From the NCBI GenBank assembly GCA_023807065.1, contig JAJJLU010000374.1:1-62538 (forward strand): a stretch of DNA of 62,538 nt. Reading direction: 5' to 3'. The DNA is from Isotricha intestinalis. Its lineage: Eukaryota; Ciliophora; Litostomatea; Vestibuliferida; Isotrichidae. The position numbers and the translations under genes are program-made. The notes beneath the pieces were generated by a model. That model was given only the letters and a program-made list of their open reading frames with translations, was not told the DNA's origin and made no database searches. Shown one piece after another: positions 9,543 through 19,000 of this stretch; position 1 is the stretch's first letter; the number at the start of each line of letters is the position of its first letter.

Positions 9543-12500
9543 ATGGTTTCTTTAGAAAATTCTAAAAATTCTTTTCAAATTGATTTAGAATTAAGAAAGA
9601 GACATGAAAAAACTGTATTAAAGATAACAGAAGAAGATTTAATTAATAATCAAGATAAAATACTCTCTACTATTAAAAAAGAATGTGTTGATTTTTCATC
9701 TTGGTTTTATATTATATTATATTATTATTCTAAAGGTGATTATGCTTCTTTTCATAAATTTTCTGAAGAATTATCAAAAGCAGATGTAGAACAAAATCCT
9801 TTTTATAAAGATCAAAAAATATTTTATATTCACATTTTAAGTATATTATCTTTTTTTTATTCCTTTATTTCTCAAAAATCAAAAGATAAAACTAATTATT
9901 CTAACTATTCTTCTTCATCAACAAGTCTAAGTAATCATTCAGAAAAAGTAATTTTTGCTCCTATAAATTTAATATGTAAAGGCTTTCTTTATTTCACTCA
10001 AGGAGACTATGATAGTAGTGATACTTACTTTTCAAATATTAGTACATATACTTCATTACCAAAAAATATAGTAATTCTTGCAAAATTAGGAAGAGCATTA
10101 AATGCTTATAATCAGAATAATTTTAATAAATCAATAGAATTTTTAACATCTTTGATTAATGATTATAATTATATAAATGAAAATGTATTAGAAAGTATAG
10201 GAATATGTTATTATAATGGAAATAATTTAGAAAAAGCAAAAGAAATATTTGAAAAAATTGTTGAATATTATCCTAATAATTATAAAGTCAAAACTTATTT
10301 GGCAGTTCTTAAATTAGGAAATATTGAAAATCAAAATGAAAAAGAATTTAATGATAATTTTAATCAATTAATAAATGCATATAAATTAAATAATTATTCT
10401 GATGTTTCAATCCCTATTTTATTAATAAATTTATGTAATTTATTGTTATTAAGTGGAAAATATGATGAAGCTGGAATATTATGTAAGAAATTAAATGATC
10501 AATTAGATTATGGAGAAATTAAGTTTAATGAAAATAATGATAATAATTCTAAAAAGAAAAAAAATTATAGAAGAGATTATAATGAAATAAGAAGTGCAAT
10601 ATATACAATAAATGCTAAATATTCAATAATGATAAATAAAAGAGATGAAGCTTTTCAATATTTCCTAAGAGCTGAACAAGAAAATTCAAAAAATATAGAA
10701 GCAGAATTTGGTTTAGGACAAATTTATTTAGAATCTCAAAATTTTTCTGATGCAGAAAAATGCTTTGTTGTGTGTAAAAAAATAATGGATGAAAATAAAA
10801 AAGTATCTTTTAAAGTTTTAAAGTATTTAGCTTATATATTATCAATCACAAAAAGAAAAGAAATTGAAAAAACAATTGATTTATATAAACAAGCAATTGC
10901 AGTTAAAAATGATGATATTGATTGTTATATTAAATTAGCAGAATTACTTTCTTTAAAATCACCTGAAGAAAGTATTAAATATTATCAAGAAGCAATTAAA
11001 TTTATTAAAGAAAATGAAACAAATAAAGACTATTTTCAAGAAAATATTTTTTCAAATCAAATATTACCAGAAATTTTAAACAATATGGCATGTATACTCT
11101 TAAGATTAGGAAAAGTTGAAAATGTAGAAGAATATTTAAAAGAAAGTAAAAAACTAATTAAAGAAGAGTTAAAAAAAATAAATGAAGATGAAAAAGAAAA
11201 AAAGTCAGTTCCAAAAGAAAAAAAAATAAGATTAAATGCATTAAATATTGGAGTAGATTTTAATTATGCTTTATATTATGAAAGTAGAGCAATGTTTGAT
11301 TATGCTCATTTTTTATATAAAAAGATAATAAAAGAAAATCCTTATTTTATAGAAGCTTATATTAAGTTATGTGATTTGTATAAAATGAGAGGAAATAAAA
11401 CAAAAGCAGAATTTTATATTAAACAAGCAATAGATAAACATTTTACAGAAAAAAAGGAAAAAGAAGAAAATGAAACAAAAGAAGGAAAAGATAACAATGA
11501 AAAAGAAAACAACAAAAAGAAAATGAGAAGATTAATATCAATAATGAATAAACCAGTAAATCCAATGTTAATAGAAGCATTAATATATTATGAAAGTGGG
11601 AAAGAAACTGAAGCAATAATAGTATTAAATCAAATATTACAACAATATTCTCCTCATGATCCATATACTTTAATATTTTTAGCTAATATTTATTATAATT
11701 TAGCAATTGAAATAAGAAATAAAAATCATTTTACAGAAAAATTAAATCATGCAATTGAATTATATTTCAGAGCATTAGAATATGATAAATATAATGCAAT
11801 GGCAGCAATAGGTTTATGTAATTGTTTATGTGAATATAATTATACTGATAAAGCATTAGAAATTTATAAAACTGTAATTGAGACAATGGAAAATAATACA
11901 AATGCTTTTATTAATGAAAGTTTTATTTATATGAATGATAAAAAATATGCTAAAGCTTCTATTATATTACATAAAGTCCTGAAAAAATTATATAATGGAA
12001 AAAATCCTGTAATTGAAAATTTATTAGGTAAATGTTATATTGAAACTAAAGAATTTTCAAAAGCAAATAAAATATTAAAAAACTTAATGATGAGATTTCC
12101 AGATGTAATAACATATAAATTCAATTATGGTACTTTATTAACAGCAAAATCTCAAGAAAAATTAAGTAAAAATGATAGAAAAGTAAAAGATACAGAAGAA
12201 GTAATTCAATTAATAAATAGAGCTGAAAAAATATTTGAGATGATAAATAATATAAGAAGAGATGAAAAAGAAGAAAGAATATTAAAAAATAGAGAATTTT
12301 ATTATAAATGTAGTGAAATGATTACTGTTTGTTCTTCAATTCTTTCAAGAGCAAATGATAATTTAAAAGAAGATCAAAAAAAAGAATCAGAAATGAATTT
12401 AAAAATTAAAAATAATATTGAAGAATATAAGAAGAAATTAGAATATCAAAAACAAAATGAAGAAATAAATAAAAACAGAAATGTATTAAGTGAAGAAAAT

Positions 12501-13262
12501 TATAATAGAAATAAAGAATTAGAAGCTAAATTAACTAATATGGGAATTGAAGATTCTCCGAAAGAAAAAAAGGGAAAAAAGAAAGAAAAGAAAAATAATA
12601 AGAATAAAAATAAGAATGAAAAAGATGAAGTAAATGAAGAGAAAAATAATAAAGAGAAAAAGAAAAAAAAGAGAAAATTACATAAAAGAAAAAATGATGA
12701 AAATGATGAAGAAGAATTACAAAATGAAAATGAAGAATTACAAAATGAAAATAGGGAATTGCAAAATGAAAATAAAGAATTAGGAAATGAAAATGAAGAA
12801 ATGGAAAAAAGTGAAATTGATGATAATGATAATGAAAATGAAAATAATAATAAAATGGTAGTTGATGATGAGGAAAAAGAAGATAATAAAATGGATATTG
12901 ACAATGAAAATAATAATCAAATTGAAAATAAAAATGAAAGTCAAAAAGATAATAAAAATGAAAAGAATAATAATGAAGAAATTGATGATAATGAAAATGC
13001 AAATAATAATAATGAAGATATTAATAATGATGAAAATGAAAATAATAAAAATGAAGATATTAATAATGATGAAAATGAAAATAATAATAATGAAGAAATT
13101 GATATTAATAAAAAAGAAAATAATAATAAAGAAGAAATTGATATTAATAATAATGAAAATAATAATAATGAAGATATTAATATTAATGAAAATGAAAATA
13201 ATGAAAAAGAAGAAATTAAAAATGAAGATGTTAATATGAAAAAAGAAAGTGAGAAAAATTAA
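9543..13262 (+). CDS. CTR9: CTR9, TPR subunit of the Paf1 complex
   Basis: A 1239-aa protein made largely of TPR repeats (about 50-960). Signature segments match CTR9: SSWFYIILYYYSKGDYASF near the N-terminus (CTR9 proteins have WxxLAxxYYxxG here), ICKGFLYFTQGDYDSSDTYF (family: GKAFLYFLKGDYDKAL) and KAKEIFEKIVEYYPNNYKV. CTR9 scaffolds the nuclear Paf1 complex, which travels with RNA polymerase II and promotes H2B ubiquitination and H3K4/K36 methylation. From about residue 1005 the protein becomes a highly charged Lys/Glu/Asn tail, as in other CTR9 proteins, but here expanded by in-frame tandem repeats (EELQNEN units, then DINNDENENN units). The start ATG follows TATAA and precedes recognisable homology. 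No intron is needed. Antisense ORFs over the tail are shadows. Confidence 0.9.
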   Translation: MVSLENSKNSFQIDLELRKRHEKTVLKITEEDLINNQDKILSTIKKECVDFSSWFYIILYYYSKGDYASFHKFSEELSKADVEQNPFYKDQKIFYIHILSILSFFYSFISQKSKDKTNYSNYSSSSTSLSNHSEKVIFAPINLICKGFLYFTQGDYDSSDTYFSNISTYTSLPKNIVILAKLGRALNAYNQNNFNKSIEFLTSLINDYNYINENVLESIGICYYNGNNLEKAKEIFEKIVEYYPNNYKVKTYLAVLKLGNIENQNEKEFNDNFNQLINAYKLNNYSDVSIPILLINLCNLLLLSGKYDEAGILCKKLNDQLDYGEIKFNENNDNNSKKKKNYRRDYNEIRSAIYTINAKYSIMINKRDEAFQYFLRAEQENSKNIEAEFGLGQIYLESQNFSDAEKCFVVCKKIMDENKKVSFKVLKYLAYILSITKRKEIEKTIDLYKQAIAVKNDDIDCYIKLAELLSLKSPEESIKYYQEAIKFIKENETNKDYFQENIFSNQILPEILNNMACILLRLGKVENVEEYLKESKKLIKEELKKINEDEKEKKSVPKEKKIRLNALNIGVDFNYALYYESRAMFDYAHFLYKKIIKENPYFIEAYIKLCDLYKMRGNKTKAEFYIKQAIDKHFTEKKEKEENETKEGKDNNEKENNKKKMRRLISIMNKPVNPMLIEALIYYESGKETEAIIVLNQILQQYSPHDPYTLIFLANIYYNLAIEIRNKNHFTEKLNHAIELYFRALEYDKYNAMAAIGLCNCLCEYNYTDKALEIYKTVIETMENNTNAFINESFIYMNDKKYAKASIILHKVLKKLYNGKNPVIENLLGKCYIETKEFSKANKILKNLMMRFPDVITYKFNYGTLLTAKSQEKLSKNDRKVKDTEEVIQLINRAEKIFEMINNIRRDEKEERILKNREFYYKCSEMITVCSSILSRANDNLKEDQKKESEMNLKIKNNIEEYKKKLEYQKQNEEINKNRNVLSEENYNRNKELEAKLTNMGIEDSPKEKKGKKKEKKNNKNKNKNEKDEVNEEKNNKEKKKKKRKLHKRKNDENDEEELQNENEELQNENRELQNENKELGNENEEMEKSEIDDNDNENENNNKMVVDDEEKEDNKMDIDNENNNQIENKNESQKDNKNEKNNNEEIDDNENANNNNEDINNDENENNKNEDINNDENENNNNEEIDINKKENNNKEEIDINNNENNNNEDININENENNEKEEIKNEDVNMKKESEKN
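12712..13215 (+). repeat. In-frame tandem repeats in the CTR9 tail
   Basis: The DNA holds a 21-bp unit encoding EELQNEN (about four copies, 12712-12800). After it come longer degenerate units encoding NEDINNDENENN and E-I-D-I-N variants (about 12970-13210). Copies are near-identical at the DNA level in places, suggesting slippage expansion. They create open antisense ORFs with no coding meaning. Confidence 0.7.
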
Positions 13263-13485
13263 AATGAAAGTAATAGATTATATATGTTTAAAGAAAATAA
13301 AAATATTATTATAATTTAAGTAAATGATATATTTAACACTACAAAAAAAATAGTTAAATTAAAATTTAATATTAATTAAAAACAATTTTCTCAATAACCG
13401 AAAAAATAAGATCAAATTCACAAAGAATAACCTATTTTTATTATATTATATAATTTCAAATACAAATTTAAAAAATATATAAATT

Positions 13486-15036
13486 TTATTGTTGTTCAAT
13501 ATGATTTATAACATTTTGAAAACTTTGAAAACAACTATTACCAAATTGACTTTTAGTTCCAGAAATTATTCTATCATCATCAGAAAAACCATTAGTATTT
13601 GTTATATTCTGATTACTTTTCTTCTTTATTTCTAAACTTGCTAAATTTAAAGTATTTATTTCATCAATTTGTCTTTCATTATTTAAATTTAAATTATTTT
13701 CTTCTTTTTCTTCTTCTTTAATAATTATTTCTTTTGGTAAATTCTTTTCTTTTTTTTCTTCATTACTTGAATTATCTTCACTATCTTCCAAATTATTTTG
13801 AATTTTAACTGATAATATATTTTCAATAGTAATTTGTTGTGAATTAATTTTAGCATAATCATCTATATTATCACATTTTTTTTTATCAAAAAATTTGAGA
13901 CAATAACATATATTAAATGTATTTCTTAAAGAAAAATTTAAGAAAGTGCGTCCAATTTGAATAGGTAAAATAACATAAGGTAATATTCTTAATTTTTTAA
14001 TTTGTAAAAAAACTAAAGAACCAAATTTAGAATTACAATCTTCTAAAACAACTTCATTTTCATTTGTTTTTGTAATTTGGCAATGCATTCTACTAACAGT
14101 AACATCAGTAATTCTTAAATCACTTTCATGACTTCTTCCAATTTTAATTTCGTTTTTTTTATCAAAAGAAATAATGTAAATACTCTTTTGTCCATTTAAA
14201 GGTAAAGTATCTAAAGAAATATAATTTTTAAATTTAGATTCTGAAAAATCCCAAATTTGATAAAAAGTATGTTCTACTTTAATAAAATCAGGAAACACTT
14301 GTTTACATAATTCACAAGCAATTTGATTAAATGTATAAATAGTACAATAATCATTAGAAGAAGAAGAAAAAGTTGATTTACTTTTTAACCATTGTTGTAA
14401 ACAAGATAAATGAATATATTTTAATCCTCCTAAACATTTACAAGGATTTAATAAAGGAGAATCAACTTCTTTTTCATCACAATAACAAATTCTACAAATT
14501 TTCTTTTTTTTATTATTTTTTTCTTTTTGAATTGAATTAATTAAACAAGGTTTAGTTATATCTTTATATAAATCATATATATTTCCATTTCCTTTCTTTC
14601 TTCCTTCTAATTGTATTTCTCTTATTTTTAAAGTAACTCTTCCAAATTTAATAACATCACCTGGATTTAATATATAACCATTATTATTATATTTTTTATT
14701 TTTAAAATTTTTTAATGATATCCAAGTTTTTTCTCTTTCTGGCTTTTCATCTAAAATTAAATTTGAATTTGTTGAAAAAGAATGAGTATTAAAATAAAAA
14801 TCCGTTAATGAATTATCAATATAAAATAAAGATTCACCTTGTTGAATTGGATTTACTGTTTCATTTAAATCTTTTCCTTGATAATCTATTTGATTTTTAT
14901 TTCTAAAAAATGAACATGGAGTTGATATATTAAATTCTTGTTTTGTTACTTCTTGAGATTCATAATCAAAAAGTTCATTAGATTCTTTTGGCCATGTTAA
15001 TGATGTTATATGTAAATTATGCTTACATTTTTTCAT
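13486..15036 (-). CDS. FHA + RING-CH (RINGv) E3 ligase-like protein
   Basis: A 516-aa protein with a C4HC3 RING-CH domain: Cys181, Cys184, Cys199, Cys201, His209, Cys212, Cys241 and Cys244 (CRICYCDE ... CKCLGGLKYIHLSCLQQWL ... CELC). A classic FHA domain follows at about 296-370, with the phosphothreonine-binding pattern IKIGRSHESDLRI, SRMHC and NSKFGS. A segment at about 105-140 (YILNPGDVIKFGRV) looks like half of a second FHA-like fold. MARCH-type RING-CH proteins recruit E2s; the FHA would direct ubiquitination to phosphorylated targets. No membrane segments are present, unlike most MARCH proteins, so it is probably soluble. The Ser/Glu/Asn-rich C-terminus (about 405-516) is disordered. 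The start ATG follows a run of A and is the first in frame. Confidence 0.88.
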   Translation of the reverse strand: MKKCKHNLHITSLTWPKESNELFDYESQEVTKQEFNISTPCSFFRNKNQIDYQGKDLNETVNPIQQGESLFYIDNSLTDFYFNTHSFSTNSNLILDEKPEREKTWISLKNFKNKKYNNNGYILNPGDVIKFGRVTLKIREIQLEGRKKGNGNIYDLYKDITKPCLINSIQKEKNNKKKKICRICYCDEKEVDSPLLNPCKCLGGLKYIHLSCLQQWLKSKSTFSSSSNDYCTIYTFNQIACELCKQVFPDFIKVEHTFYQIWDFSESKFKNYISLDTLPLNGQKSIYIISFDKKNEIKIGRSHESDLRITDVTVSRMHCQITKTNENEVVLEDCNSKFGSLVFLQIKKLRILPYVILPIQIGRTFLNFSLRNTFNICYCLKFFDKKKCDNIDDYAKINSQQITIENILSVKIQNNLEDSEDNSSNEEKKEKNLPKEIIIKEEEKEENNLNLNNERQIDEINTLNLASLEIKKKSNQNITNTNGFSDDDRIISGTKSQFGNSCFQSFQNVINHIEQQ

Positions 15037-15355
15037 TATTTCATAATTTTTAAATTTGTAAAATTTATTTAATTAATATGTTTAGTATTCTATTATTTTA
15101 ATTAAAAAGATTTTATATATAATTTATAAATTGTTTAAATTTTATAATTTATAAATCTATATAATTTATTTTAAAATAATTAATAGTTTTTTAATTCCAT
15201 TAAACAAAGCATAGATATCAAACTATCTATTTTTAATTTGATATTTTGATTATATACAACTTAAAAATTAATCTTCCATTTTTAAAATCTTTGATCAAGA
15301 AAAATATATTTACAAAACAATGAATATTAAATGAAAAGTATTTTGAAAATAAAGT
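15037..15355. other. Intergenic gap between FHA-RINGv and CCCH genes
   Basis: A 319-bp A/T-rich spacer between two minus-strand genes. It should hold the promoter of the FHA-RINGv gene and the 3' end of the CCCH gene. Nothing else is seen. Confidence 0.4.
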
Positions 15356-16111
15356 TTACTGGGAATTTTGTTTAATAAGAGATTTAATATCATCAAATAA
15401 TTCACTTTTAATTCCTTCATAATTGGGGCAAATATGTTCAAAAATAGGCAATCTCTTTTTTTCAAATAAAGTTTTGATATTTTCAACATTTTCTAATTTA
15501 GATAAAGTTTGAAGAGTTTTACTATAACTCATATTTGGATCATAAGGATTATTTAAAATATTAGTTTTTAAAGCATGAGCAAATTGACATCTATTACCAT
15601 AAGGACAAAAACCATAAGTAAAAAATTGAACACATTTTTTAGTTCTATAATAAGTAGAATGAGTAACTTTTGATCTTAAATTTTCTTTTCCATGAGCATA
15701 AGCACAATTATCTCCATATTTACAATATCCATTTATTTCATAATATTTACATAATTCTGTTTTATATTTTACTTTAAAATCATTTGCATTACTTTTAAAT
15801 GGTATTTTCTTTGAATTATATTTCATATGTATTTTTTCTTCTTCATCTTCATTACTTGTACTTTCTTCTGAATCCTTTGAATATTTCCTTTTATTATTTT
15901 TTATATTTAATGAATTTTCATATTTCATTATATTATCTTCTTGCTCATATTTTTTTAAATTAAAAGTATATTTTTCTTTTCTTATTTTTTTCAATTTATA
16001 ATTTGATTTATTTTCATTATATTGATTATTGGTTTTTTTTACAGTTTTATTATTATAGTTATTACTTGAAATTAAATTTATTAAATTTTGATTTGGAGTT
16101 TGAGGACACAT
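15356..16111 (-). CDS. Tandem CCCH zinc-finger protein (TIS11/ZFP36-like)
   Basis: A 251-aa protein with two C-x8-C-x5-C-x3-H fingers: Cys121/Cys130/Cys136/His140 and Cys160/Cys169/Cys175/His179. Each is preceded by the family lead-in (YKTELCKYY and YRTKKCVQFF), and GYCKYGDNCAYAH and GFCPYGNRCQFAH complete them. The lead-ins, spacings and 19-residue gap between fingers match TIS11/TTP-type proteins, which bind AU-rich elements in mRNA 3' UTRs and trigger deadenylation and decay. In a genome this AT-rich almost any UTR would contain such elements, so specificity may differ from animals. The N-terminal 110 residues are basic, Asn-rich and disordered with an acidic Ser/Glu patch (81-93). It is intronless; the ATG is followed closely by low-complexity sequence, so the exact start is less certain than the domains. 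Confidence 0.92.
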   Translation of the reverse strand: MCPQTPNQNLINLISSNNYNNKTVKKTNNQYNENKSNYKLKKIRKEKYTFNLKKYEQEDNIMKYENSLNIKNNKRKYSKDSEESTSNEDEEEKIHMKYNSKKIPFKSNANDFKVKYKTELCKYYEINGYCKYGDNCAYAHGKENLRSKVTHSTYYRTKKCVQFFTYGFCPYGNRCQFAHALKTNILNNPYDPNMSYSKTLQTLSKLENVENIKTLFEKKRLPIFEHICPNYEGIKSELFDDIKSLIKQNSQ

Positions 16112-16611
16112 TTTTTACTTTTTTATTTTTAAATTTTTTTTTATTTATCTCCTTAAATAGTGTTTAAATAAAATAGTTTTTATTAATAATTGTTTTTATT
16201 TTTTTTTGGAAATTTTCAATTAAGATTATTTGTAAATTATATAATTATATATATTGATTATTGATACAATAACTATTTTTTTACACTGATAATTTTTAAG
16301 ATTTTTTTTTGCATTTTTTTATCGAAATTTCTAGAAATCTTTTCTATATTATTCTATATCAGTTATTAAATTAAAAAAATTAAAAAATTATTTTTATTAT
16401 AAACAACGATTTTTGAGTGTTATAGGTATATACTCTAAAAAAAATAGACCATTTATAAAAATTTTATACTTTTCATTTTGAGAAAATTATTCTTCAAATA
16501 TGATAAAAAATTTAAAAATGGAATTAAGTTTAATGATTGTAAATAATAATGTGTTAGTTCTCCAAAAAAATTCGAAAACAGGATAATTATTCAAAATTAT
16601 TAATAATTAAT
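16112..16611. promoter_or_regulatory. Divergent intergenic region, CCCH / F-box-PP2
   Basis: This 500-bp spacer lies between divergent genes. It contains a 22-codon upstream ORF (16518-16586, plus strand) ending 25 bp before the F-box gene ATG; this may be a regulatory uORF or chance. Otherwise it is A/T-rich with no recognised element. Confidence 0.4.
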
Positions 16612-17619
16612 ATGGAAAAAAAATATGCGTTAAAAAAAATTGAAAGAATAAGTTCATCACCTCATTCTCAATTTAACTCTTTAGGAAGTAATATAATAAC
16701 AAATATATTATTTCCTTTTTTCACATATAAAGAAATTAAGAATATGAAAAACATAAATATTCTTTTTTATAATTGTTTTATAGATTATGTAAATCTTTGG
16801 TTCAATGAACTAAAAAATATATTAAATGAATATAAAATAGAATTTCCAACAGCAATAAATACAATATCAAAAAATGAATCAATAGATAAAAAAATAAAAT
16901 ATAAATGTCCATATGATAAATGTCATTATATAGAATTTTCAGAAAAAGGTTTTAATCATATAGGATTATTTATAGATGAAAATTGGACTTGGAAAAATGA
17001 TTCTCGATATTATAAAACTAAAATATATAAAAATTCATTTTTTAATAATGAAACTCCTTATTTAATTACTGTTTGTTGGGTTGACACAAATTTAACAATG
17101 ACAAATATTAAAGAAGGTCATTATAAATTATATTTAAGACATTCTGTTTATAAATTAAGAGAAAAATGTATGATATTAAAAATATTTTTAAATAATAATG
17201 AAATTTTCAGTAGTGAATATCCCACTAGAATAATGATTGATAATAATTTAAATTTTTTGAAAAATGAAAAAAAAAAAATTAAAGAAGAAGAAAAAGAAGA
17301 TATAAAAGAAGAAAATAAAGAAGATATAAAAGAAGAAAATAAAGAAGATATAAAAGAAGAAAAAAAAGAAGAAGAAGTTAGAAAATTTTTTAGAGGAAGA
17401 TTTATTGGAGGAAGAAGAATTTTTATAGAAAAAAAAAATGAAATAGAGGAATATCAAGATTTATTATATGATGAATTAATTGAAGGAATTAAAATTTCGA
17501 AAGATAAAGAGAATAAATTAGAAAAAGAAGGTAATAAAATAGAAGTTAAATTTTATCATAATGATGATTTTTGGAAAAATGATTGGGGAATAGATTCTGT
17601 TTATTTAGTTGTTGAATAA
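16612..17619 (+). CDS. F-box and PP2-like (phloem-lectin fold) protein
   Basis: A 335-aa protein. Residues about 20-65 (ITNILFPFFTYKEIKNMKN) resemble a degenerate F-box. Residues about 95-215 and 300-335 resemble the PP2 (phloem protein 2) beta-sandwich found C-terminal to F-boxes: ENWTWKNDSRYYKTK, YLITVCWVDTNLTM, GHYKLYLRHSVYKL and the end strand WGIDSVYLVVE. Such proteins act as substrate receptors in SCF ubiquitin ligases; some bind glycans. Inserted between the last strands is a Lys/Glu block with a three-fold 24-bp repeat (KEENKEDI) and a basic GRFIGGRR segment. The PP2 assignment rests on pattern only and the F-box is weak. The start ATG is the first in frame after an A/T-rich leader. 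Confidence 0.65.
   Translation: MEKKYALKKIERISSSPHSQFNSLGSNIITNILFPFFTYKEIKNMKNINILFYNCFIDYVNLWFNELKNILNEYKIEFPTAINTISKNESIDKKIKYKCPYDKCHYIEFSEKGFNHIGLFIDENWTWKNDSRYYKTKIYKNSFFNNETPYLITVCWVDTNLTMTNIKEGHYKLYLRHSVYKLREKCMILKIFLNNNEIFSSEYPTRIMIDNNLNFLKNEKKKIKEEEKEDIKEENKEDIKEENKEDIKEEKKEEEVRKFFRGRFIGGRRIFIEKKNEIEEYQDLLYDELIEGIKISKDKENKLEKEGNKIEVKFYHNDDFWKNDWGIDSVYLVVE
17290..17370 (+). repeat. 24-bp in-frame tandem repeat in the F-box/PP2 gene
   Basis: Three near-perfect copies of a 24-bp unit (GATATAAAAGAAGAAAATAA plus AGAA) encode the octapeptide KEENKEDI. The near-identity of the copies suggests recent expansion by slippage. Confidence 0.8.
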
Positions 17620-17721
17620 ATAAAAAATTATTTTATTTGTTAATTTACTTTTATATGTTCATGAATTAATGATAATTAAATAAATATATGATTGTAATTG
17701 TTCATATACTTTTATTAATAT

Positions 17722-18702
17722 TTACTTAAAAAATTTTGAAAAAAGAATATTTAAATCTTCTTGTGTAAGAACTATTTCTTCATTATTATTTAAACTTTTA
17801 TTTATTTTTTCATTTGATAATTGATTTACATTCTCTTTTTGAGATGAACTTCTTTCATTCTTTATTTTTATATTTGATTTTTTATTGTCACTTAAAAATT
17901 TTATTTTTTCTTTATTTACAATAATATTATTATCTTTATTTTTAATTTCTTTATATATTCTTTTCTTTTTTAATTCAGTTATAATTGAATTATCTTTATT
18001 CAATTGAAATAAAGAATCAATAGAATTTGTAGTATAATTAATTTGCTTATTATTTCTTAATTCTTTATTTTTATCTAATAATTCATAAATATGACAAATT
18101 ACTCTAGCAGTCATATAAGAATCAAACAAAGCATTATGAAAGTTATTTTTATCAGATTTAATATTAAAATATTCACAGCATTTACCAAGATTACTAAAAG
18201 ACAAAGAATACTTTAAATCAATTTTAGAAATTACATTATAAAAAATTCTCATTGTACATCTAAATCTTTTTTGACTAATGGTTTGTAATTTCCAATAACT
18301 TAATTCATTATTAATAATATTCATATCAAAAGGAGAATTATGAGCAAAGATAATAGAATTACCAATAAATTTTAAAAAATTTTCCATATTATTTTTATCA
18401 CTTTCATAAACATTTTCACAGTATTTATCATAATAATCATTACTAATTTTATGAATATTAATTACTTCTTTACTCATTGATTCTCTTGGTTTAATATATA
18501 TATGAAATTGTGTCCCAGTTAATTTTCCATTTATTATTTCATGTGCTCCTAATTCTATTAAATGTGCTTTTCTATGTAATCCAGTTGTTTCTGTATCTAA
18601 AACTATATATCTTCCTTTTTTTGGTGGTATATTATATAAATATTTATTCTTTTTTTCATCTGTTTTTAGTTTCTCTAATTTTTCTGAAAGAGTCAACTTC
18701 AT
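17722..18702 (-). CDS. DnaQ-type DEDDh 3'-5' exonuclease
   Basis: A 326-aa protein whose residues about 30-212 form a DnaQ/Pol III epsilon-like exonuclease domain. Exo I is VLDTETTGL with Asp36 and Glu38, Exo II is FAHNSPFDMNII with Asp126, and Exo III is FHNALFDSYMTA with His189 and Asp194. All DEDDh metal-binding and catalytic residues are present, so an active single-strand 3'-5' nuclease is expected. The domain looks more like bacterial DNA polymerase III epsilon than TREX or ISG20, which raises possible bacterial origin. The basic, Asn/Lys-rich tail (about 215-326) ends with TQEDLNILFSKFFK, which contains a NxxFxxFF arrangement reminiscent of a PCNA-interacting peptide at the usual C-terminal position. 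A nuclear or organellar proofreading role is possible but unproven. Upstream is a GC-rich patch at 18861-18869. Confidence 0.88.
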   Translation of the reverse strand: MKLTLSEKLEKLKTDEKKNKYLYNIPPKKGRYIVLDTETTGLHRKAHLIELGAHEIINGKLTGTQFHIYIKPRESMSKEVINIHKISNDYYDKYCENVYESDKNNMENFLKFIGNSIIFAHNSPFDMNIINNELSYWKLQTISQKRFRCTMRIFYNVISKIDLKYSLSFSNLGKCCEYFNIKSDKNNFHNALFDSYMTARVICHIYELLDKNKELRNNKQINYTTNSIDSLFQLNKDNSIITELKKKRIYKEIKNKDNNIIVNKEKIKFLSDNKKSNIKIKNERSSSQKENVNQLSNEKINKSLNNNEEIVLTQEDLNILFSKFFK

Positions 18703-18852
18703 TTTTTTAAATTTAAAAAATGTTTTTAAATAATTTATTTAGATTAAATAATGATGAGTTTAATTATTATCATTTAATTTTATTTAATCATTTTATTTAA
18801 TAAAGATATTCAATTAAATATTTCTCTTCTTTATTTTTATTTTATTTTTTTT

Positions 18853-18892
18853 CAGAGGAAAGACGGCGAAAAATGTTTTTAACCTCAATCAA
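18853..18892. promoter_or_regulatory. GC-rich patch upstream of the exonuclease gene
   Basis: The sequence GAGGAAAGACGGCGAAAAAT stands out in intergenic DNA that is otherwise nearly all A/T. It lies about 160-190 bp upstream of the exonuclease ATG (minus strand), and a GAGG/CCTC pair flanks it. It may be a transcription-factor site (reverse complement TTTTTCGCCGTC is loosely E2F-like) or part of a small RNA; neither can be shown. Confidence 0.25.
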
Positions 18893-19000
18893 AAATAATT
18901 CTTATTTATAATCCTATTATTTAATTTTTAATGATTAAAATTTATAAATGATTATAAATTTACTTTAAAATAATTTACTGAATATTAATTATACAAAATA

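Noticed and set aside
12500..13002. Antisense Ser/Phe/His-rich ORFs over the CTR9 tail
   Set aside because: They mirror the repetitive GAA/AAT coding tail on the other strand and show no independent features.
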